DNA of 64,000 nucleotides from Xestospongia bergquistia (GCA_963965975.1 OZ014417.1:7002821-7066820), one strand, 5' to 3'; counted from the stretch's first letter, positions 1-13,189 are shown. Program-made: numbers and translations. The notes: generated by a model not told the origin, from the letters alone.

Positions 1-391
1 GATCAGGCAAAAGTAGCTTGTAGACAACTGGGAAGAAATCCAATTGGTATGATTATCAAAATTTGAAACAAGTAATTGTTTTAAAAACAATGTTATATAG
101 GAGCTATAAGCACATTTGTATCTAGTAAAGAGCTCGTTCCAATAATGAATGCTTATTTCATTTGCAATAGTACTGAGAATGACTTCAGAGAATGCACAAT
201 ATATAGTAACTCAAGATGTGATATGAAGTCAAGTTTACTAAAACCAGGACTTACCTGTGGAGGTATATTTTGACTATTTTAAAATTTCAAAAATATGACA
301 TGTATGGTTTCCTCCTTTAGTTAGCCCTCCTAAGAATCTATCGACTTGTTCACTGAACATCTCAGTCCAAATGCAATGGAATTATAATATG
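1..391 (+). pseudogene. SRCR2 end plus FN3 start of a broken receptor gene
   Basis: The window opens inside an SRCR2 first-half exon (DQAKVACRQLGRNPIG, ending near 51 at a GT donor). An SRCR2 second-half exon follows at about 103-266 and ends in LTCGG, the usual end in this family. An FN3 exon starts near 322 (PPKNL, then QWNYNM) but stops abruptly near 391, where the sequence changes to the 3' part of an RNFT-like gene with only the bases GAC shared at the joint. The FN3 is therefore cut to about its first quarter. The upstream exons lie outside the window. I read this as the 5' half of a receptor gene broken by rearrangement. Confidence 0.75.
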
Positions 392-815
392 ACGAGAACT
401 AATCAGAGCTATTTGTTCTTTCATTAAAGATAATGTGTGTGTTGTATAAGATATCCTTACTAATAATCCTACTTGTTATTTTAGTAATTGTAATATCTAA
501 TACAGTTGTACAAACTACATTATAATTTGGGTGCGTGGTTTAGAAATATCACTCTAAGATAATTGTATTCATTATGAATGCACTGAGAATTGGGTGACCA
601 GTCACAGATTAATACTGCTATTGTTTTCTATAGACTTATGGTGTTCCTCTCAAAAGAGATGACTTGTTAGAACTTTGTGAGGAAAATGTATGTCCTATTT
701 GTCAGGATGAGTTTAATGGACCTATTATGCTATGTTTTAAGGTAAGATACATGTTAAATATATTATGATGTAGATTAGGAATAGTACAAATATAAATGAT
801 TGCCTCTCTCCTCTC

Positions 816-846
<31 letters not shown>

Positions 847-986
847 TCATGCAGAATGTTTTCTGTGAGAACTGTATATTGCAATGGTTTGATAGAGAAA
901 GAACCTGTCCTTTATGTAGAGCTAGCATAGCCAATGACCCCAAATGGAGAGATGGGTCTACGACAGCATGACTACAGCTTTTCTAA
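392..986 (+). pseudogene. RNFT-like RING gene, 3' fragment, copy 1
   Basis: Three exon pieces match the copy at 6460-7740: about 392-434, 634-741 (TYGVPLKRDD, then CPICQDEF) and 855-986 (CPLCRA, WRDGST). RNFT1/RNFT2 are multipass membrane E3 ubiquitin ligases with a C-terminal C3HC4 RING. This copy is degenerate. The third RING cysteine and the histidine are changed (LRCRH in the good copy, LCFKN here). The tryptophan codon near the end is a TGA at 969-971, 15 bases before the ancestral stop. Exons upstream of 392 are absent because the copy starts at the junction with the broken FN3 exon. A CT-rich tract precedes the last exon. No functional RING is expected. Confidence 0.85.
801..850 (+). 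repeat. CT/CTTT-rich polypyrimidine tract before RNFT last exon (copy 1)
   Basis: Imperfect CT-rich tract ending directly at the TCATGCAG acceptor of the last RNFT exon. It is the shortest of three homologous tracts (7500-7602 and 10260-10334 are longer). Confidence 0.9.
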
Positions 987-1282
987 CACTTATTTATACT
1001 AGTCTGATTCTTATATTGATATCTTTCTCTGATTTTCCTACCTTTTTCTTATCCTAAAAGCAGCATGTGTCACTAACATAATACATGCATTATATATATA
1101 AATATAGTGTTATTGTGACAATTATCACTAACAGTTACAATAATTATGTTTGCTAATCTAACAAATAAATATACAGTACATGCATGAGTATACACTGTTC
1201 CTTTGTCCCAAATGATTGTTTATTTTGAGTGATTTTGTTTTGTGTACAAATAACCTGCTCTCATATCATGATATCATAGTAC

Positions 1283-1744
1283 AATGGAATTATAATATGA
1301 CAAATGATACATTACATTTTAATGTTTACTGTACTACTATAAAACAACAACAAAACACAAGATATTCTAAGACAGTATTATATAATCATAATAATACTTT
1401 TAATACATCTATTACTGGTCTATTACCTAATACTACATATACATGTTGTGTATTAGCAGTAACGTCATATGGAGAGAGTGAACCAGTATGCCAAAATATC
1501 ACTACTACTAATCTAACAAGTAATTAATATTTTGTTTACATGTACATCAGTTTACTTATACAGATATAAAGAACACTTCCTTTGTATTAAGTCATATAAC
1601 AACATCTATCATCTGTTCTCCTACAATGACAGTGTATATTAATTCAACTACAAATGCTGATACAATCACTACATTTACATTAATTGGTGGTATAGTTACC
1701 AGTATTATTACTAGTATTATTATTACTCCTATTACAATGACAGG
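1283..1744 (+). pseudogene. FN3 fragment plus type B transmembrane exon, truncated
   Basis: An FN3 exon lacking its first quarter runs from about 1283 (QWNYNMTND) to 1521. It is joined at its 5' side to an intron that normally precedes a type A TM exon (1050-1282). A type B TM exon follows an acceptor at 1561-1563 and reads MTVYINSTTNAD, then a Thr/Ile-rich TM. After MTG, at about 1744, the sequence leaves the family and enters a BED-type transposon relic, so the basic anchor (CQRSIKNK in other copies) and the tail with NPAYGP are missing. No signal peptide or SRCR exon is attached. This is a leftover of unequal recombination. Confidence 0.75.
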
Positions 1745-2520
1745 AAGCATAATAGGTGTGCTAAGTGATAATGAGTTTACAAGTTTACATAGTTGTCAAT
1801 GGCACTTGCAAGATTATTGTAGATAGTAACTATAGAAGCACATGTTCTGCACATGACTGAGCACATTGCCAGTTGAGACAGTGGAAGAGAACTGGAATTG
1901 AATCAACTATTGCTGATGGCTAGTTATCGTGACAGCACACTCAGTTGTAGGAGTGTTGGTCGTCCCCTTAAAAGTGCTGTGTGGGACTAATTTGACTATG
2001 ACCAAGAAAAAGGAAGTAGCAGATGTAAGATCTCTTGTGGCAATGGAGAAACAAAGGAATGTGGGGTTATTGTAAATGGGAAGTTTACAACTAACCTAAA
2101 GAACCACCTTAGGAAACACCCTCAGAAATTGAAGGAAGTTGAAGAAAAGGATCAAAAGAAGGAAAAACCAAATGAAGGCGCACCATCATCTACATTTTCT
2201 GGTATAAGTAAAGGTCAACTTACATTACATCAGTCTCTTCAAGCTAAAAAAAATATGACAGCAACAGTGAGAAATATCATGTCATCACTAAAAAAAAGAG
2301 AAGTTATGTTTTCGAAAAACAAGAAATATATTGATGTTTAAAATACTTGGGTAAACTTTAACTAAAACTAAAATAGACCTAACTTTAACTATAACTAATT
2401 TTTGTTTAATTTTAATAATTTTACTAAAACTAAAACTAAAACTCCTACCAGTGGGCTAGCTTTACTATAACTATAACTAATATGAAAATATGTCACTAAT
2501 ACAACACTAATGATTACTTA
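1745..2520 (+). mobile_element. hAT/BED-type DNA transposon relic
   Basis: A reading frame from ATG 1916 holds RGRPLKSAVWD, one in-frame TAA, then FDYDQEKGSSRCK and TTNLKNHLRKHP. This is the pattern of a BED zinc finger as found at the N-terminus of hAT transposases. A Lys/Glu-rich linker follows and the frame ends at 2341, before any catalytic domain. Both flanks are receptor sequence: the left side cuts a type B TM exon after MTG, and the right side joins a type A intron near 2520. I did not find clear terminal inverted repeats or a target-site duplication. It could instead be a domesticated BED gene fragment. It is broken and short. Confidence 0.6.
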
Positions 2521-2570
2521 ATGTAATAATCTTGTATCCTAAAAGCAGCATGTGTCACTAACATAATACA

Positions 2571-2573
<3 letters not shown>

Positions 2574-2612
<39 letters not shown>
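2574..2612. repeat. (TA)n microsatellite
   Basis: About 19 TA units in a receptor intron. The homologous intron at 1088-1105 has a much shorter tract. Confidence 0.95.
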
Positions 2613-2615
<3 letters not shown>

Positions 2616-2789
2616 TTATTGTGACAATTGTCACTAACAGTTACAATAATTCAGTTTGCTAATCTAACAAATAAATATACAGTACATGCATGAGTATGCA
2701 CTGTTCCTTTGTCCCAAATGATTATTTATTTTGAGTGATTTTGTTTTGTGTACAAATAACCTGCTCTCATATCATGATATCATAGTATC

Positions 2790-3211
2790 CAGTGTCACCA
2801 TCACAATTGGCACTCCTTCGAGCACATCTCAGTCCTGTGTTCCATGGACATTTAATTCATCATGTATACAAACACCTCCTCTTATATATATCTAGTTATA
2901 TTTTTAGACCACATGATGATGGGCAACAACTAAACATTGGAGGTCTTAATAATCCATCATATGACCAAGTCATCATACAAAATACACAATCTAATGGTAA
3001 CACTCAAGACACAGAACTTCCTGAGGCTCAGTACTTAATTCCTGTAAATATAATGTCAAAAACAATCACTAGCAATTCACAAGTCAATGATACCAGTGGT
3101 GATGTTCATTATTTTATTAATCAAGATTATATTCAAATAGAAGGAATGAACTCATTAGCTAATAATGAACAAGTTGGAGAAAGTCTGTATAATCATTGCC
3201 AAAGAAATTGA
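2790..3211 (+). pseudogene. Type A linker and cytoplasmic tail, TM deleted
   Basis: The beginning of a type A linker exon (about 2790-2880) is followed at once by the end of the TM/tail intron and the cytoplasmic exon 2908-3211. The Gly-rich TM segment present in all intact members (GGILVGVVSG) is deleted. The tail is fully open: RPHDDGQQLN, NPSYDQV, AQYLIPV and C-terminal YNHCQRN. The usual MYSLA tyrosine is asparagine here (MNSLA). No signal peptide, SRCR or FN3 exon is directly attached. It is a recombination remnant, although the tail has stayed open. Confidence 0.75.
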
Positions 3212-4122
3212 GAAAAATACAAGAAATGAAATTAAATTGACATATTACTGATAAATAATTTGCCGATTTTTCTTGTGTAGTTGTGCTATTCTTTAAATCA
3301 GCGAAATGTATAACTAAATTTAGTATATTTATACATAACACTGATATGTACCATTTTTTTAACTTGAAATAGTAACTTGAGTTTGATTCTGTAATACTCA
3401 TTAGCTGATTTGCCAGTACTATATTTTTTGCTATTGTGTTTACTAAGAATTGATTATAAATCTATCAAAGAAATACCTTTTGTGTTTGAGCATTACATTG
3501 TAAAAGTTCATCAGTTATTTTAACAAACCAAATTGTAGTTTACATCAGTGGATTATTACAGGAACTAGAGTTTATTTGAGTTACTCACAGAACAATTTGT
3601 TGGTATGTTATATTACAAAGCAACAAATTACACAGCAAGTAATTCACATGAATTTTGAATTCCATTGAATTGCACTGATGTAATTTTCAAATTAGTTAGT
3701 TAAAGTAACATATTATATTTTACAGTAACATATGATCTTTGATTTAAAAATGAAAAAGAGTTAGTACTATTTTGTCTACATGTAGTTATTATAATTATCA
3801 TTGTTGTATTCACATAATGACACTCGACGATGTGTACAGCATAACTCAGATCACACTTCCTTGATACAAACGTTTTATTTCTATAAATTTCTATTTATGA
3901 TCATACAAGTCATAATTATAGCAGTAATTGTTGACTTAAGTATACACAGTGGGTATTCAGTAATCGATGTTTACTTTCAAACTAACTAATATAGACATTA
4001 TATATCATTTATCTATTATGTAATGTTTATACAATTTTATTTATATGCATTTAAATCAGTCACTGCTTTAGATAATTTGCTAGTGACGTGTACAAGTAAC
4101 AGTTTTGGGCAAACACCTCATC
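3212..4122. repeat. Receptor-unit spacer (3' flank and promoter side)
   Basis: No gene seen. The same roughly 0.9-kb spacer recurs at 20416-21344 and 26094-26976. Shared landmarks are the AACTTGAAATAGTAACTTGAG block, CAAAGCAACAAATTACACAG, and an end block before the start codon (AACAGTTTTAGACAAACA in the other copies). It is part of the tandem duplication unit and should contain the 3' UTR of one gene and the promoter of the next. Confidence 0.7.
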
Positions 4123-5830
4123 ATGATCTACAGTCTCTTCATTTTCCTTATTCTTCTTTTACCAGGAGGTAATGATTATAATTATAAGTTGTATATCCTT
4201 CTCAGTTTTAAAGATTCTGACTATTAGCACTTGCAAATGAAAGCAGCAACTTCTGTAACTCTAATAAAGTGGGAGCCCTCAAATATGAGTACTCAAACAG
4301 TCATATTCTACAAATCTGTACAGAAAATGGATGGCAATACATTTGTGCTAAACCTAACTCTACCTCTTGGAATGAAAATGAAGCTAGAGTAGCTTGTTAC
4401 GAAATGGGGATGTCATAGGAAGAAGGATCAGGTAGTTACTAATTCTAATTGTTACCTTACTTTCTACTTTGACATAGAATTAAGAATTAATGTCTCTAAT
4501 TCATTGAACATTTATAATAAAACCTTTGCCTGTTCAGGTGTAGAGGAAAGACTTATAAATTGTTCAGCTATTGATTATTACGATTGTTACTTTGGTCCAT
4601 ACTATTATGCAACAGTTCACTGTTTACCAGGTATATTCTATTATAAATGTTTGTTATTATTCTTCTTTTATAGCTGCTCCATCTTGTAAATCTGGAATTT
4701 TCACAGTAGAAGACAAAACTCGTAGAATCTGTCTTTTTGGTCAATGGTACACACTCTGTGGTAATAATCTCAGATATTGTCCAGTAAAACAGTACTCAGA
4801 CTGTGATAAATATTCATTAAAAGCAGGACTAATTTGTAAAGGTATTACTCAGCTCAATAATACAATACATTTAGTTTACTTCTATAGATAACACTCCTAA
4901 AAATCTACTGGTTCATTTACTAAACTCATCATCAGTACAAATACAATGGAATTATAATATGACAAATAACACAGCACATTTTAATGTTTATTGTACTACT
5001 ATAAAACACACAACAACAAAGCACAAGATATTCTAAGACAGTATTATATAATGATAACAATACTGTTAATACATCTATTACTGGTCTATTACCTAATACT
5101 ACATACACATGTTGTGTATTAACAGTAACATCATATGGAGAGAGTGAATCAGAATGTAAGAATATAACTACTAGACCTGCTAAAACTATTTCTAATGCTA
5201 AATGTAAGTATATGGTGTATATTACTATGTTCTGTTCATTTACACTAAATTTAATTCTGAACTTCTAACTAATGATTATATTTGTGATTTGTTTGCTATA
5301 CAGGTAGCATCTCTTCTGACATATCCAGTGTTATTGTTACAACTGTCAATACTATTACTATAACTAAGACTACTAATGCAACAGATAATTATACTATATA
5401 TGTGTGTATTGCTCATTTGATTATTTAATTGATAATTTTGTTATTTTTGTGTGTTTGTTGAAATAGGCATGACCTGTTCTCATACTAATGATAAAATAAC
5501 ATACATATACATATATACACATTACTGTGCATTGTTCATATGATAATTTAATTGATGATTTTGTTTCTTCTAATGACTGATATACAACTGTTATAGGATC
5601 ACCTGCTTTCATAACAGTTGCTACTCATGTTACCATATCTCCATCCTCTATTATTAATTCAATGTGTATACAAATGGCTCCTTCAATTGACTAGTACATG
5701 TACTTTACAAGTTAATGATACCAGTGGTTCATTCATTTATCAAGATGATCTTCAAATGGATGATGTATGCTCATTAGCTGATAATCAGCAGACTGAAGAA
5801 AGTCTATACAATCAACTCCAAAGAAACTGA
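4123..5830 (+). pseudogene. Subfamily II SRCR-FN3 receptor, broken
   Basis: Exons are recognisable in order: signal peptide 4123-4168 (MIYSLFIFLILLLPG), SRCR1 4228-4431 and 4478-4630, a shortened one-exon SRCR2 4674-4841, FN3 4888-5203, and linker 5304-5384. Damage: TGG to TAG in SRCR1 (MGMS*EEG); a two-base gain in the CAA run of FN3 that shifts the frame; a lost linker donor (ATAATT for GTAATT); and a deletion joining the linker (APSI) directly to the middle of the tail, which removes the TM and the NPxY part of the tail. The tail end (5700-5830) still reads CSLADNQQTEESLYNQLQRN. With a nonsense codon, a frameshift and no TM, it is very likely a pseudogene. Confidence 0.85.
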
Positions 5831-6459
5831 GCAGGGTCAAAAACGAGTCATACAAATTATAATTAAATATTAAATAAGTCAAATTACATTTGAAATTTTA
5901 TTTGGTTGATGTACCAAAGCAGTGCGCCAATAGTAACAAAAATGTGTGGATATATGAATGAAGAGTGGGTGGGTTGGTACATGTATAAATGGTAATTGAC
6001 AATAATAGAATACTATAAATGATTGATTATAGGTTAGAAATAACCTCACCTGAGGTTCTCAATGAATGTATATGTACATATACTATTAGTTATTTAACTA
6101 GGGTAGTTACCCTTTATGATTAGGGTAATAACAGTTTGTTTACAATGAATATATTTTGAATACAGATTGGTCAATCTACAAGTAAGATAATGAGATAAGG
6201 TAATTAACTGTAGACTATAGATTACAAATAATGATGTCATCATCATGTGACTTGTGACTTGTTGAACTAATAACAAAGTTATGTGTTACTGGACTAAATA
6301 TATACTATTGGCATTTCATCATATAACAGACTATATTGTAGTAACAGTTCAGTATCTAACTTAACAATCTTTACATTAAGATTTAGCTCTGTTACCAACC
6401 AATTACTAATAATAATTGCTTCATAATCTTGCTTATTGTACAATCTTGAACTAAATCAG
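5831..6459. other. 3' flank of the 4-kb receptor, then unassigned spacer
   Basis: 5840-6090 matches the 3' flanks after 39891, 45612 and 53943 (TACCAAAGCAGT, AGTAACAAAAATGTGTGGATA). From 6090 to 6459 no gene, repeat or recognisable RNFT exon was seen, although this is where the missing 5' RNFT exons would have to lie. Confidence 0.6.
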
Positions 6460-7740
<1,281 letters not shown>

Positions 7741-8799
7741 CACTTATTTATACTAGTCTGATTTCTTATATTGATATCTTTCTCTGATTTTCCTACCTTT
7801 TTCTTATCTTCATCACCATATTATTTCATTGTATTATAATTATAATTATAGTGGTCACTATCATATGATGTACTATTGTCTATTGTGTAATAATAATGCA
7901 CTTCAACAACAAAATGAATTATTTCTTCTTTTGTTACTACATCAAACAAATTAACAATGATTACATTAGAGGACATCATTAGGAAAGTGATTTGCTGATA
8001 ATCAACATGTTATTGAGGTTGATCTTATGTTTGTATGTTGTATAGTATAATATACTTGAAAGGTCAGTATATCATTGCCTGGTAATGTCTCTTGTAACCA
8101 CCTCTTAAGTTAAAGTTAATAGAACACATCATTGTTCATTCTTTATCTCATTGATACAATGTCACTATAAAACTATATAGATATAGAATGAAAGGCACTG
8201 TATTGTATATGTTAATAATGTTGGTAAGCATATCATACATTTTGTCTTAAAATATAGGTCAATTCTATTGACATTAGTTTTGCCAACATCAAAACAATAA
8301 ACTGTTTTTTTTAATTGATATTTTTAGTTCATGACAGTACCTGAAATTTGGTATTCATTGATTCAGTTTTATATTAAATATTATTTGACATCAAGATCAC
8401 AATATCCTACCATATTCTTAGTTAAAGAAGGAACTTCAAAATGTGCTGTAATGATTTTGTCTAATGTGGTGTTTACTATAATCACACTATGATCTCCCCA
8501 CTAGTATTCACATCGGGTATGGTAAGTAGTTTATATACTAATGACTATTTCACAATTTTTTAAGTAGTTAACGGAGATGTTCTATGATACCATTCTACAA
8601 AGTCGTACAAGAGAACAATAGGGATAAGTCAGTACAGCAAATAAACATGAATACGATGACTTGTGAAGGTAAGACTACTTATAATCTATTCACAATACTA
8701 TATCATCATTTTTTCATTGTGATGATGTGTAATGTTTACAACTATAGAGTGACATAGTATACCTCACCATCTATTAATTAGTGATATCACTAGAATCCT
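7741..8799. other. RNFT 3' flank, no gene seen
   Basis: AT-rich flank repeated at 10470-11529. A short segment ending GATGACTTGTGAAGGTAAG (about 8660-8675) resembles exon-like ends in relics near 16900 and 38640, but no protein could be read. Confidence 0.5.
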
Positions 8800-9070
8800 T
8801 TGTACAACAACAGTGGCAATAGAATATCAACATAATGAAAGATGCTTTCAGTTTCAATGTACACTGTGATAACTGTGAAGAACAAGAGAGCTATTTAAAT
8901 ATGTGTCACATATGATAGCAATACTGTTAATTAATACATCTTTTACAGGTCTATTACCTAATACTACATACACATGTTGTGTATTAGCAGTAACATCATA
9001 TGGAGAGAGTGAACGACCAGTATGTCAAAATATCAGTACTGTTAATGATGAAAGTAATATTTATGAGAAC
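8800..9070 (+). pseudogene. Divergent FN3 relic
   Basis: CAACAGTGGCAATAG followed by ATATCAACAT aligns with the QIQWNYNMT block of normal FN3 exons. Downstream it returns to the shared GLLPNTTYTCCVLAVTSYGESE text. There is a stop inside the first half and a frame break before the second half. The same divergent type occurs at 11530-11800, about 17020-17290 and 38760-39040. Confidence 0.7.
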
Positions 9071-9163
9071 TGTGTTTCTCTTTGTCAGGTACTGATACTG
9101 TTGTACTAGTAATACTGCATGTTTTACTAATGATATATCATGAATTAGTGGTTTATTTGTAGA

Positions 9164-9240
9164 TGTGTTTGAGATTGGTCCAGCAAAATTTGGTCCTAGG
9201 TCTACTTTTGGCAGCAAGACTTGGTCCCAAGTCCAATTTG
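9164..9240. repeat. Short palindromic dispersed element, copy 1
   Basis: Contains AAAATTTGGTCCTAGGTC and two further GGTCC/GGTCCC motifs. The related element at 13062-13186 carries a longer near-perfect palindrome. This may be a non-autonomous mobile element, but ends and target duplication were not resolved. Confidence 0.4.
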
Positions 9241-9309
9241 ATTATAATAAGATTTAGCATTTAATCTAAATAAAGTTAGTATAAGTTATGTAATTATATT
9301 ATATTATAT

Positions 9310-9855
9310 AGGTAATGTTACAACTGGGAATGAACAGGTATAGGGTGTAGCTCTGGTCTTGTAGTTGTCAACTTGTCTCTCGTTCTTTGACATTCATCAC
9401 ATGCAGATACCTACAGTAAGTCACAGTACAACTTATAATAAAGAAAACACATCACTTACAACTTGCTTCACATCTTTCATGACTCTGTTCCATGTAAATC
9501 TCTCAATAATTCTATTATAGGTCTTTTTTTCACCAAGATGTCCAGATGTTGGGTCAGCATGGCAACAACGCACAATGCACAATTCGCCTTTGATCGTACA
9601 TACCTCACCCACTGAAAACAGAAATATTATCATAAATTATTGTAAGACAGTGAAAAAATTAAGAAAATAATAAAAACTTGTCCTGCCTTCTTCTCATAGT
9701 ACACTTCTCCTTCTCTTAATGCTAGTTTGCCAGCCTTTTTCCTAATGCTTCTCTTCCTGTTAGCAGAACAATCTGAGCCATAAGTTCCATTTTCTATGTA
9801 GTTTAATGTTTCATCAGTTAGGTTCCCATCTTCTCTCTGCTGTGACATCGCTTTT
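9310..9855 (-). mobile_element. Ty3/Gypsy-type integrase fossil, fragment 1
   Basis: On the - strand, two short coding blocks show the zinc-binding H2C2 region of an LTR-retroelement integrase (HADPTSGHLGEKKTY motif) and the stretch before it. No gag, protease, reverse transcriptase or LTR is seen. It is a broken fragment. It is shared with 11895-12955 through the tandem duplication and lacks an internal segment present there. Family assignment rests on the H2C2 motif. Confidence 0.65.
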
Positions 9856-10258
9856 TTGTTCTTTCATTAAAGACAAGGTGTGTGTTGTATAAGATATGCT
9901 TACTAATAATACTCCTTGTTGTTATTTTAATAATTGTAATAACTAGTACAGTTGTACAAACTACAAGTTAATTCATATTATATTTGGGGGCATCGTTTAA
10001 AATATCACACATAAGATTGTTGTATTTATTATGAATGCACCAAGAATTGGATGACCAGTAACAGATTAATACTGTTATTGTTTTCTATAGACTTATGGTG
10101 TACCTCTCAAAAGAGATGACTTGTTAGAACTTTGTGAGGAGAATGTATGTCCTATTTGTCAGGATGAATTTAATGGACCTATTATGCTATGTTGTAAGGT
10201 AAGATAGATGTTAAATATATTATGATATATATTAGAAATAATACAAGTATAAATGATT

Positions 10259-10335
<77 letters not shown>

Positions 10336-10467
10336 GCAGCATGTTTTCTGTGAAAACTGTATTGCAATGGTTTGATAGAGAAAGAACTTGTCCTTTATGT
10401 AAAGCTAGCATAGCCAATGACCCCAAATGAAGAGATGGGTCTACAACAGCATGGCCACAGCTTTTCT
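9856..10467 (+). pseudogene. RNFT-like RING gene, 3' fragment, copy 3
   Basis: Exon pieces: about 9856-9877, 10091-10198 and 10340-10467. This is the second unit of the 2.76-kb duplication. Cysteine and histidine ligands up to FCENC are readable, but a two-base loss just after ENC (CTGTATTGC for CTGTGTATTGC) shifts the frame before CPLC, and a later AAATGAAGAG gives a stop. The TM exons present in copy 2 are missing because the duplication began inside the 6903-7115 exon. It is a pseudogene fragment. Confidence 0.88.
10260..10334 (+). repeat. (CT)n microsatellite (copy 3)
   Basis: About 36 uninterrupted CT units directly before the last-exon acceptor. The length differs from both other copies. 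Confidence 0.95.
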
Positions 10468-11529
10468 AACACTTATTTATACTAGTCTGATCTTTATATT
10501 GATATCTTTCTCTGATTTTCCTACCTTTTTCTTATCTTCATCACCATATTATTTCATTGTATTATAATTATAATTATAGTGGTCACTATTATATGATGTA
10601 CTATTGTCTATTGTGTAATAATAATGCACTTCAACAACAAAAATGAATTATCTCTTCTTCATTACATAAAACAAATTAACAATGATTACATTAGAGGACA
10701 TCAGTAGGAAAGTAATTTGCTGATAATCAACCTGTTAGTGAGGTTGATCTTATGTTTGTCTGTTGTATAGTATAATATACTTGAAAGGTCAGTATATCAT
10801 TGCCTGGTAATGTCTCCTGTTAAGTTAAAGTTAATAGAACACATCATTGTTCATTCTATATCTCATTGATACAATGTCACTATAAAACTATATAGATATA
10901 GAATGAAAGCACTGTATTGTATATGTTAATAATGTTGGTAAGCATATCATACATTTTGTCTTAAAATATAGGTCAATTTTATTGACATTAGTTTTGCCAA
11001 CATCAAAACAATAAGCTGTTGTTTTTTTAATTGATATTTTTAGTTCATGACAGTATCTTAGATTTGGTATTAATTGATTCAGTTTTATATTAAATATTAT
11101 TAGACATTAAGATCACAATATCCTAACACATTCTTAGTTAAAGAAAGAACTTCAAAATGTGCTGTATTGATTTTTCTAATGTGGTGTTTACTATAATCAC
11201 ACTATGATCTCCCCACTAGTATTCACATCGGGTATGGTACGTAGTTGATATATTAATGACTATTTCACAATTTTTTAAGTAGTTAACGGAGATGTTCTAT
11301 GATACCATTAACAGTTACATACTACAACGTTGTACAAGAGAACAATAGGGATAAGTCAGTACAGCAAATAAACATGAATACGATGACTTGTGAAGGTAAG
11401 ACTACTTATAATCTATTCACAATACTATATCATCATTTTTTCATTGTGATGATGTGTAATGTTTACAACTATAGAGTGACATAGTATACCTCACCATCTA
11501 TTAATTAGTGATATCACTAGAATCCTTTG
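10468..11529. other. RNFT 3' flank, duplicate of 7741-8799
   Basis: No gene seen. Differs from the first copy by small indels, for example an extra AACAGTTACATACTACAAC near 11310. Confidence 0.6.
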
Positions 11530-11800
11530 TACAACAACAGTGGCAATAGAATATCAACATAATGAAAGATGCTTTCAGTTTCAATGTACACTGTGATAAC
11601 TGTGAAGAACAAGAGAGCTATTTAAATATGTGTCACATATGATAGCAATACTGTTAATTAATACATCTTTTACAGGTCTATTACCTAATACTACATACAC
11701 ATGTTGTGTATTAGCAGTAACATCATATGGAGAGAGTGAACAACCAGTATGTCAAAATATCTTAATGATGAAAGTAATTTTTATGGGAACTATGTTTATA
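11530..11800 (+). pseudogene. Divergent FN3 relic, duplicate
   Basis: Duplicate of 8800-9070 with the same stop and frame break. It ends differently after GESEQPVCQN. No signal, SRCR or TM exon is attached. Confidence 0.7.
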
Positions 11801-11894
11801 ATAAGATTTAGCATTTAATCTAAATAAAGTCAGTATAAGTTATGTAATTATAGGTTATTTTATATAGGTAATGTTACAATTAATTAAGAGTTTT

Positions 11895-12955
11895 TTTTAT
11901 ACATGTGTCACATATCCATGATATGTGCCTCTTGGTCTGCCAAATGGCACTAGGGTCTTCAACACAATCTTAATAAGCATTCTCTGTAGAGTTTGGTTAA
12001 ATAGTTCATCTAAACCATTAGCCTAAGAACAAAAACAAAATACAGAATCTTAGCTAATTATAGTTAACTTAAATATGAATTCTGACCTGTGGGTAATATG
12101 GAGTGGTTAAATGATGTTTGATGTTGAATTTTCTCATTAATTCTTCATTTAAAACATTTCTAAACTCTTTCCCATGATCAGATATTATAATTCTTGGGAG
12201 ACCCATTGTCATAAAAAGCTAGTAAAGGAATGTTTAAAATATTGATTAGTCTACCTTCAACAACACATAAGCCACACCCACAGCCTCTTTTGTTGGTAAA
12301 GCAGCTGCTGCGACCCATTTTGTGAAATAATCACTAATCATTAAAATATATCAATTTCCAGATTAAGACACAGGTGACAATGGTCCAATAAAATCAATTC
12401 CGATGTGGTACAATGGGGAATGAACTGGTATAGGGTGTAGCTCTGGTCTTGTAGTTGTCAACTTGTCTCTCGTTCTTTGACACTCATCACATGCAGATAC
12501 CTACAGTAAGTCACAGTACAACTTATAATTAAGAAGAACACATTACTTACAACTTGCTTCACATCTTTCATGACTCCCTTTCATGTAAATCTCTCAATAA
12601 TTCTATTATAGGTCTTTTTTTCACCAAGATGTCCAGATGTTGGGTCAGCATGGCAACAACGCACAATTCGTAACTTTTCAGTCTTTCATCGTACATACCT
12701 CACCCACTGAAAACAGAAATATTATCATAAATTATTGTAAGACAGTAAAAAAATTGAAAAAATAATACAAACTTGTCCTGCCTTCTTCTCATAGTACACT
12801 TCTCCTTCTCTTAATGCTAGTTTGCCAGCCTTTTTCCTAATGCTTCTCTTCCTGTTAGCAGAACAATCTGAGCCATAAGTTCCATTTTCTACGTAGTTTA
12901 TTGTTTCGTAAGTTAGATTCCCATCTTCTCTCTGCTGTGACATTGCTTTTTTGGC
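11895..12955 (-). mobile_element. Ty3/Gypsy-type integrase fossil, fragment 2
   Basis: Longer version of the fossil at 9310-9855. On the - strand it shows the region before the H2C2 zinc finger, the zinc finger, and the start of the catalytic core (YHIGIDFIGP). It is broken, with several interruptions, and no LTRs or other retroelement genes are visible. The high similarity to fragment 1 comes from the tandem duplication rather than a separate insertion. Confidence 0.65.
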
Positions 12956-13061
12956 ACTTTGAAAACTTCACAAGGTGGCTAAAGCTCTCCATTTAAGAAC
13001 ACACAACCTAAGAAGTGATAAATTGATTTGTATGTGTCAAATTCCACTTCTCTTTACCAAA

Positions 13062-13186
13062 TTATACAGTCTGAGACCCATGGGTCCAAATATTGCAAGG
13101 CGGAATTAATTTTGCAGACTTTTCGTTGCAAAATTTGGTCCTAGGTCCAAATTTTGCACCCGGACCAAATTTTTCGTGACAGACCC
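13062..13186. repeat. Short palindromic dispersed element, copy 2
   Basis: Centre near 13135-13160 reads AAAATTTGGTCCTAGGTCC followed by AAATTTT, a near-perfect inverted repeat, with more GGTCCAAA and GGACCAAA motifs on both sides. It interrupts a receptor flank: the sequence after it (CCTCATAGTGACAATAAATAATAAG) matches 17450-17490 and 29470-29525. It looks like a small non-autonomous insertion. Confidence 0.5.
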
Positions 13187-13189
13187 TCA

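Noticed and set aside
2345-2470. Telomere-like AACTAAAACTAAAACT repeats
   Set aside because: Irregular units, internal position, and not the animal TTAGGG type; more likely low-complexity DNA in or beside the transposon relic.
11895-12955. A host gene derived from an integrase
   Set aside because: The two fragments differ by a large internal deletion, show several interruptions and lie in a rearranged region; a fossil is the simpler reading.
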